Assembly (NCBI GenBank): GCA_001777915.1
Contig: MFFN01000001.1
Span: 62,001-126,000 of the forward strand
Direction: 5' to 3'
From: Candidatus Edwardsbacteria bacterium RifOxyA12_full_54_48
Lineage (GTDB): Bacteria; Edwardsbacteria; AC1; EtOH8
DNA length: 64,000 nt
Shown: piece by piece, positions 1 to 7,585 of the stretch
Layout of the letters: every line of letters begins with the position of its first letter
Position numbering within the stretch: the stretch's first letter is position 1
The notes under the pieces: model-generated
The model's input: only the letters and a program-made list of their open reading frames with translations
What the model was told of the DNA's origin: nothing
Databases searched by the model: none
Program-made: the position numbers and the translations under genes

Positions 1-121
1 AACCAAATAAACAGTTATATAATTCTTTTAAAAGTTTGTTAAGATATTAAGCAGAAAGTAATAACCTATGGGCGTGGGGCATAGATTATTACGAGTATAA
101 ATTAACTTACGTAAATTGTAT

Positions 122-985
122 ATGAGCATTACCAAAAAAGGCATGGCCCTGTTCACCCTGGCCGGTGGGCTGGTTATATTCGGGATGAAGCTGGCGGCGT
201 ATTTTCTATCCGGCTCGGTGGCCCTGCTGTCCGACGCCATGGAATCGGTGGTCAACATCATCGCCTCGGGGATAATGCTTTATGCCGTCTGCCTGGCAGA
301 CTCACCGGCCGACAGCTCTCACAATTACGGCCACCAGAAGGTGGAGAACATCTCCAGCCTGATCGAGGGTTTCCTTATTCTGGTGGCGGCGGTGCTGATA
401 ACCGAAAAGGCGGTGTTCCGGTTGCTGCATCCCACAGAATTGTCCAATGTCAACCTGGCACTGGTCGTCTCCCTGATGGCCACCGCTTTGAACGGCCTGC
501 TGTCATGGATGCTTTTGAGAACCTCCCGCAAGTTCGGCTCCATAGCCCTGGAGGGAGATTCCAAGCATCTGCTCTCCGATGTGCTTTCATCAGTAGCCGT
601 GGTGGCGGGGCTGATAGTGGCCAAGTTCACCGGGTGGGCTTTCCTGGATTCGGCTTTGGCCATCGGGGTGGCAATAGTGCTGGCAAAAATGGGAATAGAT
701 CTGATAAAAAAATCATCCACTGGCCTGATGGATCAGTCCTGCCCCGAAGAGGAGGCCAGGATAGTAGAAATTCTGAAAAAACATGACGGCCTGTTCGTGG
801 ATTTTCACGATATCAAGACCCGCCGCAGCGGAAACAAGGTTTTTAGCGAGCTGCATCTGACCGTCAAGGGCGATAAGACGGTGGAGGAGGCCCATAATCT
901 GACCGATCATCTGGAGGAGGATCTCCAGAACGAGATGCCGGAAGTATCAATAACCATACACGTGGAAACCCCGCCCAAGAAATGA
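122..985 (+). CDS. Cation diffusion facilitator (CDF) family metal transporter
   Basis: Inner-membrane divalent metal efflux carrier of the CDF family, expected to exchange Zn2+, Fe2+ or a similar ion for protons. From the ATG at 122 it has 287 aa. Hydrophobic helices start near residue 8. The second helix carries LLSDAMES (residues 35-42), and the fifth carries HLLSD, an HxxxD metal-site pair (H149, D153). The hydrophilic C-terminal part from about residue 205 fits the cytoplasmic dimerisation domain. A TTG two codons upstream (116) is also in frame, but the ATG gives the usual CDF N-terminus. No clear Shine-Dalgarno is visible. The metal cannot be told from sequence. It is followed directly by a promoter-like sequence, so it is probably monocistronic. 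Confidence 0.92.
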   Translation: MSITKKGMALFTLAGGLVIFGMKLAAYFLSGSVALLSDAMESVVNIIASGIMLYAVCLADSPADSSHNYGHQKVENISSLIEGFLILVAAVLITEKAVFRLLHPTELSNVNLALVVSLMATALNGLLSWMLLRTSRKFGSIALEGDSKHLLSDVLSSVAVVAGLIVAKFTGWAFLDSALAIGVAIVLAKMGIDLIKKSSTGLMDQSCPEEEARIVEILKKHDGLFVDFHDIKTRRSGNKVFSELHLTVKGDKTVEEAHNLTDHLEEDLQNEMPEVSITIHVETPPKK

Positions 986-1013
986 ATAATTTTGGCTTTA
1001 TTAAAAATTTATC

Positions 1014-1042
1014 TTGACAAAATATACTATTTGGTATACAAT
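1014..1042 (+). promoter_or_regulatory. Sigma-70-like promoter upstream of possible small RNA
   Basis: TTGACA at 1014-1019 and TACAAT at 1037-1042 are separated by 17 bp, an almost consensus promoter. The expected start is near 1049. No convincing start codon follows for more than 300 bases, while two terminator-like hairpins do, which suggests a non-coding transcript. Confidence 0.6.
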
Positions 1043-1048
1043 CCGGTT

Positions 1049-1239
1049 GTCAACAAAAACCTTTAACCTTTTAAGTGCCGAGAGGGCGATAGCAAGAAAT
1101 GATTCACAATATGCTTAAATATCGCAATTTTGCAGTTCCCGCGACTGATCGTGGGATAGGTGCGCTCATCGGCCATACCGTATGATCTGAATAATTTTAC
1201 GGGCCATGGGTTCACCAAAACCTGTGGCCTTTTCCTTTT
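1049..1239 (+). ncRNA. Candidate structured small RNA, about 190 nt, family unknown
   Basis: The stretch between a near-consensus promoter and a GC-rich hairpin with a T tract has no convincing reading frame but can fold. TCCCGCGA and TCGTGGGA (1137-1144 and 1149-1156) form an 8-bp stem around CTGA with one G-U pair. GCCGAGAG near 1078 can pair with CTCATCGGC near 1165-1173, enclosing the first hairpin in a rod-like fold. Size and shape would be compatible with a 6S-like or other regulatory RNA, but no family signature was recognised. It is not an SRP RNA or tmRNA. It could also be a leader of the downstream small ORF if the terminators are conditional. Confidence 0.4.
1202..1239 (+). terminator. 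Rho-independent terminator of the candidate small RNA
   Basis: GGCCATGGGTT (1202-1212) pairs with AACCTGTGGCC (1219-1229) in an 11-bp stem with two G-U pairs and a 6-nt loop, followed by TTTTCCTTTT. Confidence 0.6.
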
Positions 1240-1262
1240 GCCATTTTACGATGGTAAACCAT

Positions 1263-1304
1263 AAAAGCCGCAGGAAAACAATAAAACCTGTGGCTTTTTT
1301 ATTT
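1263..1304 (+). terminator. Second terminator-like hairpin
   Basis: AAAAGCCGCAGG (1263-1274) pairs with CCTGTGGCTTTT (1287-1298), followed by more T residues. It lies 25 bp after the first terminator hairpin and shares the CCTGTGGC arm with it, so one may be a copy of the other. Confidence 0.55.
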
Positions 1305-1310
1305 GACCTC

Positions 1311-1346
1311 ACCCCTGCCCCTCTCCTAAAGCATTAGGAGAGGGAA
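1311..1346 (+). repeat. Dispersed C-rich/G-rich palindromic repeat, copy 1
   Basis: CCCTCTCCTAA (1319-1329) and TTAGGAGAGGG (1334-1344) form an 11-bp perfect stem around AGCA. Similar CCCTCCCC/GGGGAGGG palindromes occur near 4585, 7532, 11921 and 33386, so this is a genome-dispersed REP-like family. Confidence 0.6.
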
Positions 1347-1390
1347 ATGTAATGGCAAGTTCAGCCACGACAACGAAGGGAGGACAGAAT

Positions 1391-1522
1391 ATGCTGAAGA
1401 TATTGGAACAATGTCTTAAAAGCGACCCCGAATTGAATGAATTGTATGTGATCCAACAGATCATTAATAACAGTTTTTCAAACGATTCACGGGTCATCAG
1501 CGGCAAAACTCTGCTGAATTGA
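1391..1522 (+). CDS. Small ORF of 43 aa, unknown function
   Basis: ATG at 1391 is preceded by GGGAGG (1378-1383) at a 7-nt spacing, a strong ribosome site, and opens a 43-codon frame ending in TGA. The product starts MLKILEQCLKSDPELNELY and is acidic and probably helical in its first half. No domain or membrane segment is recognised. An in-frame ATG at 1352 would add 13 residues but has no better ribosome site. It lies between the candidate small RNA and rsgA, whose start is 78 bp downstream. It may be a real small protein, the remnant of a longer gene, or chance. Confidence 0.35.
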   Translation: MLKILEQCLKSDPELNELYVIQQIINNSFSNDSRVISGKTLLN

Positions 1523-1600
1523 AAATGGATAGTGACCTTTGAAAACATATAGAACAGGCCAATGTCCAAAAACCAAACAGCACAATAAGGAAATCATACA

Positions 1601-2719
1601 ATGGACCTGAAAAATATCGGGTGGGATCCTTTCTTTGAGGACCATCTGAAACAAATAAAAAACAAGACCAAATACGATTATGACTTTTTGGTGGGGCGGG
1701 TTTCGGCCGTCCATACCAACTTATGCCAGGTCCTGACCGGGGGCGGCGAGATCACCGCCCAGGTATCGGGCAAAATGAGGGATAAGATCAACAACGAGAC
1801 CATCTCTCCGAACGGAGAGACACCGGAGTCGGCCTTTCCGGCAGTGGGCGACTGGGTGATGATGATCCATGACCAACAGCATAACTCCGGGATGATCAGG
1901 ATGATCCTGCCCCGGAAAACAAAGTTCTCGAGGAATGCCGCCGGCGCCACCTCGCAGGAACAGGTGATAGCTGCCAACATCGACTACGCTTTTATCGTGG
2001 CCGCTCTCAATGCCGATTTCAATCCCAGCCGGATCGAGCGGTACCTGGTCACAACCTGGAACAGCGGGGCGGTCCCGGTGATACTGCTCAACAAGGCCGA
2101 TCTCTGCCCCGAAGTTGACGCCAAGATCGTGGAAATGGAAAAGACCGCGGTGGGTGTCTCGGTCCATGCCATCAGCGCGGCCCAGGGGGAGGGATTGGAG
2201 CAGTTGTCGCCATATCTTCAAAACGGCAGGACTGCGGTATTCATAGGCTCCTCGGGTGCGGGGAAGTCCACCATCATCAACCGGCTGCTGGGCCGGGATA
2301 TAATCAAGGTGGTGGAGACGTCCGATTACAAGGACAAGGGGCGGCATACCACCACCAGCCGGGAGATGTATCTTCTGGAGGGTGGGGGCATCGTGATAGA
2401 CACCCCGGGCATGAGGGAGCTGCAGCTTTGGGAGGGCGAACAGGGGCTTTCCGAAACCTTCGATGATATCGAACAGTTGTCCGCCCAATGCCGGTTCGGC
2501 GACTGCCGTCACCAGGAGGAACCGGGCTGTGCCGTCAAATCGGCCCTGGAGAGCGGTGAGATAGACCGGATCCGATACAAGAATTACCTGAAACTGCAAC
2601 GCGAGCTTAAGCACCAGGAAATGCGAAACAATGCCAAGGTTCGGATGGAACAGTCAAAGAGATGGAAGAATATTGCCAAGACAAGGAGGCATTTAAATAA
2701 GGATTCAACAATACGCTGA
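1601..2719 (+). CDS. rsgA: Ribosome small subunit-dependent GTPase RsgA (YjeQ)
   Basis: Late 30S ribosome assembly GTPase that checks the decoding centre and releases RbfA. The 372-aa protein has the family order: an N-terminal OB-fold region (about 30-105), a circularly permuted GTPase domain, and a C-terminal zinc motif. Because of the permutation, G4 NKAD (164-167) comes before G1 GSSGAGKS (216-223) and G3 DTPG (267-270). Zinc ligands are Cys297, Cys302, His304 and Cys310. The start is supported by AAGGA about 10 bp upstream. Only 25 bp separate it from the next gene, but the functions are unrelated. Confidence 0.95.
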   Translation: MDLKNIGWDPFFEDHLKQIKNKTKYDYDFLVGRVSAVHTNLCQVLTGGGEITAQVSGKMRDKINNETISPNGETPESAFPAVGDWVMMIHDQQHNSGMIRMILPRKTKFSRNAAGATSQEQVIAANIDYAFIVAALNADFNPSRIERYLVTTWNSGAVPVILLNKADLCPEVDAKIVEMEKTAVGVSVHAISAAQGEGLEQLSPYLQNGRTAVFIGSSGAGKSTIINRLLGRDIIKVVETSDYKDKGRHTTTSREMYLLEGGGIVIDTPGMRELQLWEGEQGLSETFDDIEQLSAQCRFGDCRHQEEPGCAVKSALESGEIDRIRYKNYLKLQRELKHQEMRNNAKVRMEQSKRWKNIAKTRRHLNKDSTIR

Positions 2720-2744
2720 CGCTGCTAAAATCTCAAACTGATTA

Positions 2745-4559
2745 ATGCAAATCAAAAAAAGAGATAAACATATGTGGTTCGACGAAAATTTAGACGATCT
2801 TCCCTTGGGAAAAAAAATATATGACAGGCAACTGTTAAAACGGATGCTGCCCCTGGTGAAGCCTTTTAAACTTAGGATCCTGGGCGGCGGGCTGATACTG
2901 GTGGTGTCATCCGGGCTGGGACTGTTGCCCCCCCTGCTGCTCAAGCGGGCCATCGATGTCAACATCGCCGGTTCGGATTTCAACGGGTTGCTTATAACCG
3001 TAGGGCTGTATGTTTTGCTTCAACTGGCCACCTTCGGGGTCAATTACCTGATGCTGGTGGTGCTGGAGTCTCTGGGGGTCAGGATAGTATCATCTCTAAA
3101 AGAGCAATTGTTCGGCCATATGCTGGGACTGGATATCGCCTATTTCGACCAGCATCCGGTGGGCAGGTTGATCGCCCGGGTGGAGAGCGATACCGAAGCC
3201 ATCCGCCGGCTGTTCACCTCCACCATGTTCACCGTGCTGGGGGCGGTGGTCAGCCTGGCCGGAATGGTGCTCATCATGATGAAGGTCAGCCTGCCGCTTT
3301 TCCTGGCGATCTCCACCCTGGTCCCGGTGATATTCCTGCTGACCATCCTGTTCCAGAAAAAGGTCCGGCCGCTATTCCTGGTGGTCCGCAAAAAATACGC
3401 CGAGATTGTGGCCTATCTTACCGAGATGATCCAGGGCATGAAAGTGATCCAGGCCTTTTCCCGGGAGAGCGCGGTCAAACAAAAGATGGCCCAGCTCAAC
3501 CGATCTTATATAAAGACCCTGCTGCCGGCGGATGTGCTGACCATGGGTTTCTTCAGCCTGGTGGGGGTATTCGAAATAATCGGGCTGGCCATCATCCTGA
3601 CGGTGGGCGGAAATATGGTGGCCCAGGGACTTTTGACCATCGGCGCCATGGTGTTGTTTCTAGGGTATTTAAGGCAATTCTTCATGCCGGTATACGCTTT
3701 CTCCGAGCAGGTGGGCATCATGCAGCGGGCCTTTGCCGCCGCCCAGCGGGTCTTTGAGATCATGGATATCGAACCCAGGGTGATCAATGCCGCTTCGGGC
3801 GGCAACTGGGACAATTTTAAGAATTCGATTGAATTCCAAGACGTTGATTTTTCCTATGTCACCAGGGCCGGAAACGACGAGCCGGACTGGGTGCTGCGAG
3901 ACATCAATTTTACCATTACCAAGGGGGAGAAGATAGCGCTGGTGGGCGCCACCGGCGGGGGAAAAAGCTCCATCATCAATTTGATGCTGAGGTTCTACGA
4001 CCCCCAGGCCGGCAGGATATCCATCGACGGGATCGACATCAAGGAAATACCCATAGACAAACTGCGCCGGCACTTCGGCCTGGTGCTGCAGGATGTGTTC
4101 CTCTTTCCGGGAACGGTGCGGGAGAACCTGACCCTGGGAGAGGAGATGACCGGAGAGCAGCTGGACCGGGCGGTAGAGATACTGGGACTGCAGAGGATAT
4201 TGGACAAGATGCCCAGCGGACTGGAGTCGGAACTGGCCGAAAGGGGGGCCAATCTCTCGCAGGGAGAGCGTCAGCTGGTATCCTTCGCCCGGGCCCTGGC
4301 TTTCGACCCCCAGATCCTGATCCTGGACGAGGCCACCTCCTCGGTGGATCCCATGTCGGAAAGGCTGATCCAGCAGGGTATCAGACGCCTGTTGGAGGGC
4401 AGGACCGCGGTGATCGTGGCCCACCGGCTTTCCACCATCCTGGATGCCGATAAGATAATGGTGATCCACAAGGGACGGATCGTGGAATCCGGCAGACATT
4501 CGGAACTTTTAGAAAAAAATGGTTATTATGCCAAGCTGTACCGGATACAGTTTGCTTAA
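2745..4559 (+). CDS. ABC transporter, fused TMD-NBD, YheH/BmrD-like half
   Basis: ABC exporter half-transporter of 604 aa in the inner membrane. A six-helix transmembrane domain spans about residues 30-330. The nucleotide-binding domain follows: Walker A GATGGGKSS (401-409), Q-loop LVLQD, signature LSQGE (504-508), Walker B with catalytic Glu in ILILDEATSS, and H-loop His560. The signature has Gln for the usual second Gly (LSGGQ), and the partner at 5233 has Asp for the catalytic Glu. Together these match heterodimeric exporters such as BmrCD or TM287/288, where one ATP site is degenerate. The start could also be the ATG at 2772. Substrate unknown: drug or lipid export is typical of the family. 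Confidence 0.9.
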   Translation: MQIKKRDKHMWFDENLDDLPLGKKIYDRQLLKRMLPLVKPFKLRILGGGLILVVSSGLGLLPPLLLKRAIDVNIAGSDFNGLLITVGLYVLLQLATFGVNYLMLVVLESLGVRIVSSLKEQLFGHMLGLDIAYFDQHPVGRLIARVESDTEAIRRLFTSTMFTVLGAVVSLAGMVLIMMKVSLPLFLAISTLVPVIFLLTILFQKKVRPLFLVVRKKYAEIVAYLTEMIQGMKVIQAFSRESAVKQKMAQLNRSYIKTLLPADVLTMGFFSLVGVFEIIGLAIILTVGGNMVAQGLLTIGAMVLFLGYLRQFFMPVYAFSEQVGIMQRAFAAAQRVFEIMDIEPRVINAASGGNWDNFKNSIEFQDVDFSYVTRAGNDEPDWVLRDINFTITKGEKIALVGATGGGKSSIINLMLRFYDPQAGRISIDGIDIKEIPIDKLRRHFGLVLQDVFLFPGTVRENLTLGEEMTGEQLDRAVEILGLQRILDKMPSGLESELAERGANLSQGERQLVSFARALAFDPQILILDEATSSVDPMSERLIQQGIRRLLEGRTAVIVAHRLSTILDADKIMVIHKGRIVESGRHSELLEKNGYYAKLYRIQFA

Positions 4560-4584
4560 TCTGTGGACTAGGCCTCCCCTAAAT

Positions 4585-4606
4585 CCCCTCCTTGATCAAG
4601 GAGGGG
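4585..4606 (+). repeat. Dispersed palindromic repeat, copy 2
   Basis: CCCCTCCTTGA (4585-4595) is followed at once by its exact inverse complement, giving a 22-bp perfect palindrome in the 106-bp gap between the first exporter gene and the acetyltransferase. C-rich and G-rich flanks (4574-4617) resemble the other copies. Confidence 0.6.
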
Positions 4607-4665
4607 AAGGGGGTGGTCTAAATTTCCGACAAATTCAATAAAATCCAAACAGTTTAAAGGTTATT

Positions 4666-5220
4666 ATGAAAAATAATATATGGGTAGGCTCTAAAGTATG
4701 GCTCCGGGCCGTGGAAGCCAAGGATGCCAGCTCGTTCTTCAAATGGGCCAAAGATTACGATACCGAGTCGGACAGATTATGCGACGTTATCCATTTTCCT
4801 GGGTCGTATCAAAAAATGAAAGATCATGTGGAAGCACTATCAAAGGCCGAACCGGAGAATGATAATTTCCGCTGGATAATCGCCGACCTAAAGGGTAAGG
4901 CACTGGGCACCATAAACACTTTTTCCTGCGATAAAAGGAACGGGATATTTAAATACGGTTTAGGCATCGAAAGGAAATATTGGGGGAAGGGGTATGCAAA
5001 GGAGGCTATTAAAATCGTTTTGAATTATTATTTTATGGAATTGGGCTTTCAAAAGGTCAATGTCCATATTTATGACTTCAATGAACGATCTCTTAGGTTG
5101 CACGAAAAGCTTGGCTTTAAAAAGGAAGGCACTTTGCGTAGCATGGTTTATACTAACGGCAAGCACCATGATGAAATAGTTATGGGGCTTACCAGAAAAG
5201 AATTTAACGAATTGAAATAA
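4666..5220 (+). CDS. GNAT family N-acetyltransferase (RimJ/RimL-like)
   Basis: Acetyl-CoA-dependent N-acetyltransferase of 184 aa, substrate unknown. The acetyl-CoA binding motif is seen in RKYWGKGYAKEA (about residues 103-114), fitting the R/Q-x-x-G-x-G/A signature, and the late motif ERSLRLHEKLGFKKEG is typical of the RimJ/RimL group that acetylates protein N-termini or small amines. It is AT-richer than its neighbours and sits between the two exporter halves, 12 bp before the second. That position could mean recent insertion into an older two-gene exporter operon, or a role in modifying the exported compound. Confidence 0.85.
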   Translation: MKNNIWVGSKVWLRAVEAKDASSFFKWAKDYDTESDRLCDVIHFPGSYQKMKDHVEALSKAEPENDNFRWIIADLKGKALGTINTFSCDKRNGIFKYGLGIERKYWGKGYAKEAIKIVLNYYFMELGFQKVNVHIYDFNERSLRLHEKLGFKKEGTLRSMVYTNGKHHDEIVMGLTRKEFNELK

Positions 5221-5232
5221 ACTGATAAATTT

Positions 5233-7032
5233 ATGTCAAACAAAATAGAAAATAAAAAAGACACCGGCAGTTTAAAGCTCATCTTCGGATGGCTGTATCG
5301 CTACTGGAAATCGCACAAACTAAAACTTTTGGTGCTGTTGATCATGACCCTGGTCTATACCGCGCTGGCCATCAGCTACCCCATCTTCTTCAAGATGGTG
5401 GTGGACGGCCTGGTAAACAAGCTTCCGGCTCATCAGTTGAACCGCTACGTGCTGTACCTTTTATTGCTGGGAGCCGGGGCGGCCCTGGTCAACTGGATAC
5501 TGATGTCCACCCGGGGCTGGACCAACATGAATATCGAGGCCGAGTTCAGGAACAACATCTTTGCCAACCTCACCAGGCTGGGGCCGTCAACCCTGTCCTC
5601 CTACCGGACCGGGGACGTGGTCACCAGGCTGACCGACGACCTGGCGGAGAAACTGTCCTGGTTCACCTGCTCCGGCCTGTTCCGGGCGGTGCAGGGCCTG
5701 GTGCTGTTGAGCTTCATCCTGATAGTGATGTTCCGGATGAACCCCACCCTGGCGGCCTTCTCGCTGCTGCCGGTGCCGGTGGTGGCCGGGCTGTTCCTGT
5801 TCAACGAGAGGACCTTCGAACGGCGGTATCTGAAACTGCAGAACGCCATCTCGGCGGTCAACGATTTTCTGGAGGCCTGCTTCTCCGGGATCCGGGTGCT
5901 CAAGGTCTACAACCGCCAGGAGCACCAGAGGCTGGGTTTCTCCCGGGCCATGGACCACCGGATAAAGGCCGAGGTCAAAAGCATCCAATCGGAAGGATTG
6001 TTCAACTCTTCGAACATTTTCATCGATCAGCTGGGGGTTCTGGTGGTGCTGCTGGTGGGCGGGCACCTGGTCATCAAGGGGAGCCTGACCCTGGGCAGTT
6101 TTGTGGCTTTTAATACCTACAGCCTGATGCTGATCGAGCCCCTGTGGAACATCGGGTATTTCTTCGTGACCGCCAAGCGGGCTTCGGTGTCCTATGTTCG
6201 GGCCCATGAATTGGAGACCGCAATGGCCGAGGTCGGCGATCCGTCCAGCCCCAGGGAAGCGTCCTTCGACCGGTCAATTGATTTTGAAAAGGTATCCTTC
6301 GGCTACGGGAAAAGCGGTAAGCTGCAGCTTAAAGACATCAGTTTCAGGGTTGACAAGGGGCAGAAGGTGGCCCTGATGGGAGAGGTGGGCTGCGGCAAGA
6401 CCACCCTGGTGCACCTGCTGCTTCGCCTGCACGATCCGACCTCCGGTTCGGTCAGTATTGATGACACCGATATAAAAGATTTCAGCCTGGCCGGGCTGCG
6501 CAGCATCATCGGCTACGCCCCGCAGGAGGCCCTGCTGTTCTCGGACAGTATCCTCAACAACGTCATCTTCCACCGGGAAGAGGTGGATCAGGAACGGGCG
6601 GTGGAGGCCGGGCGCATCTCCCAGCTGGAGAAGGAGGTCAAAGGCTTTGCCAAGGGATACGACACCCTTATCGGGCAGCGCGGCACCAGCCTGTCCGGGG
6701 GGCAGAAGCAGCGGGCATCGCTGGCCCGGGCCATCGTGGAGAGGCTCGCCCTGGGGCATCCCAAAATATTGATACTGGACGACATCACCTCGGCTTTGGA
6801 CGGCACCACCGAGGCCCTGGTCTGGCAGGAGCTCACTGAAAAACTGCCGAAGGTCACCTGTTTCATCATTTCGCACCGGACCTCCACCATCGAGCGGGCC
6901 GACCAGATACTGGTCCTGAAGGACGGCCGAATCGTGGAGCAGGGCAGCCATCAGGAGCTGATGGCCCAGGATGGTTACTACGTGACCCTGCGGGAGAAGG
7001 AGAAGCTGCAGGAGAATGGGAATGTAAAATAA
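5233..7032 (+). CDS. ABC transporter, fused TMD-NBD, degenerate-site (YheI/BmrC-like) half
   Basis: Second half-exporter, 599 aa. Transmembrane helices lie between about residues 30 and 320. The NBD has Walker A GEVGCGKTT (383-391), Q-loop YAPQE, a canonical LSGGQ signature (487-491) and Walker B ILILDD (512-517). Asp517 replaces the catalytic glutamate. In heterodimeric exporters the half with Asp pairs with a half that has a non-canonical signature, exactly as in the 2745 gene (LSQGE). The H-loop IISHRTST is intact. The short spacing from the acetyltransferase (12 bp) and the terminator just downstream suggest 2745-7032 is one transcription unit. Confidence 0.9.
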   Translation: MSNKIENKKDTGSLKLIFGWLYRYWKSHKLKLLVLLIMTLVYTALAISYPIFFKMVVDGLVNKLPAHQLNRYVLYLLLLGAGAALVNWILMSTRGWTNMNIEAEFRNNIFANLTRLGPSTLSSYRTGDVVTRLTDDLAEKLSWFTCSGLFRAVQGLVLLSFILIVMFRMNPTLAAFSLLPVPVVAGLFLFNERTFERRYLKLQNAISAVNDFLEACFSGIRVLKVYNRQEHQRLGFSRAMDHRIKAEVKSIQSEGLFNSSNIFIDQLGVLVVLLVGGHLVIKGSLTLGSFVAFNTYSLMLIEPLWNIGYFFVTAKRASVSYVRAHELETAMAEVGDPSSPREASFDRSIDFEKVSFGYGKSGKLQLKDISFRVDKGQKVALMGEVGCGKTTLVHLLLRLHDPTSGSVSIDDTDIKDFSLAGLRSIIGYAPQEALLFSDSILNNVIFHREEVDQERAVEAGRISQLEKEVKGFAKGYDTLIGQRGTSLSGGQKQRASLARAIVERLALGHPKILILDDITSALDGTTEALVWQELTEKLPKVTCFIISHRTSTIERADQILVLKDGRIVEQGSHQELMAQDGYYVTLREKEKLQENGNVK

Positions 7033-7054
7033 ATAAATAGAAAATATCTGCCCT

Positions 7055-7087
7055 GGGCCTCCGGTTATTCTGGAGGCCCTTATTTTT
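7055..7087 (+). terminator. Rho-independent terminator after the ABC exporter genes
   Basis: GGGCCTCCGG (7055-7064) and CTGGAGGCCC (7070-7079) form a stem around a short TTATT loop, followed by TTATTTTT. Confidence 0.8.
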
Positions 7088-7129
7088 GCTTGTTTTTTGG
7101 AATGGGGTGTGATATCTTAATAACGATAA

Positions 7130-7585
7130 ATGAGTGATCATCAAATCTATAGTAAAAGGCTGAATAAGCCAGGCATCTCCACTGGCCACTCGATAAACCG
7201 GGAGAAACTGGAGATGGCAAAATGGATGCGACAGCATATGACTTTCGCTGAACGTTGCTTTTGGAACGCTGTGCGTAAAAGAAAATATCCCGGACTGCGT
7301 TTTAGAAGACAGCAGATAATCGATGGTTTTGTTTCTGACTTTTATTGTAATAAATTGAATTTGGTAATTGAAGTCGATGGTGGTATTCATGAAACACAAA
7401 GAGATTATGACGAGCTAAGGGATAGAATAATACGAGAAAAAGGTATTAGGATTATGAGATTTAAAAACGAAGACGTTATAAACAGAATAGATTGGGTTTT
7501 AGAACAAATTATTGGCAGTGACCCCTCCCAACCCTCCCCTAAAGCTTTAGGGGAGGGAGAAAGGGCGGGGTCATGCCTACAGTAA
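7130..7585 (+). CDS. DUF559 domain protein (Vsr/endonuclease-like fold)
   Basis: A 151-aa protein of the DUF559 family, related to very-short-patch-repair type and restriction-like nucleases. Activity is inferred only from the fold family. Motifs seen are AERCFWNAVRKRKYPGLRFR (about residues 38-57), FVSDFYC, the acidic strand LVIEVDGGIH and the closing RIMRFKNEDV. The last 20 or so residues (from about 129) are encoded by the palindromic repeat at 7520-7572, so the native C-terminus was probably replaced when that repeat arrived. The frame overlaps the start of polA by 13 bp. Confidence 0.8.
   Translation: MSDHQIYSKRLNKPGISTGHSINREKLEMAKWMRQHMTFAERCFWNAVRKRKYPGLRFRRQQIIDGFVSDFYCNKLNLVIEVDGGIHETQRDYDELRDRIIREKGIRIMRFKNEDVINRIDWVLEQIIGSDPSQPSPKALGEGERAGSCLQ
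7520..7572 (+). repeat. Dispersed palindromic repeat, copy 3, at the polA start
   Basis: A 26-bp perfect palindrome (7532-7557; half-site CCCTCCCCTAAAG) is flanked by GACCCC (7520-7525) and GGGGTC (7567-7572), which are themselves inverted. It encodes the tail of the DUF559 gene. Its G-rich half lies just upstream of the polA ATG at 7573 and provides the only ribosome-site-like sequence there. Confidence 0.7.

Noticed and set aside
1-115. Partial gene at the left edge or a promoter for the CDF transporter
   Set aside because: No frame with coding character and no well-spaced -35/-10 pair was found in this AT-rich stretch.
1049-1239. SRP RNA, tmRNA, RNase P RNA or a known riboswitch
   Set aside because: None of their conserved sequence blocks (for example the SRP GGAA-type tetraloop or tmRNA ends) is present, so the RNA is left unassigned.
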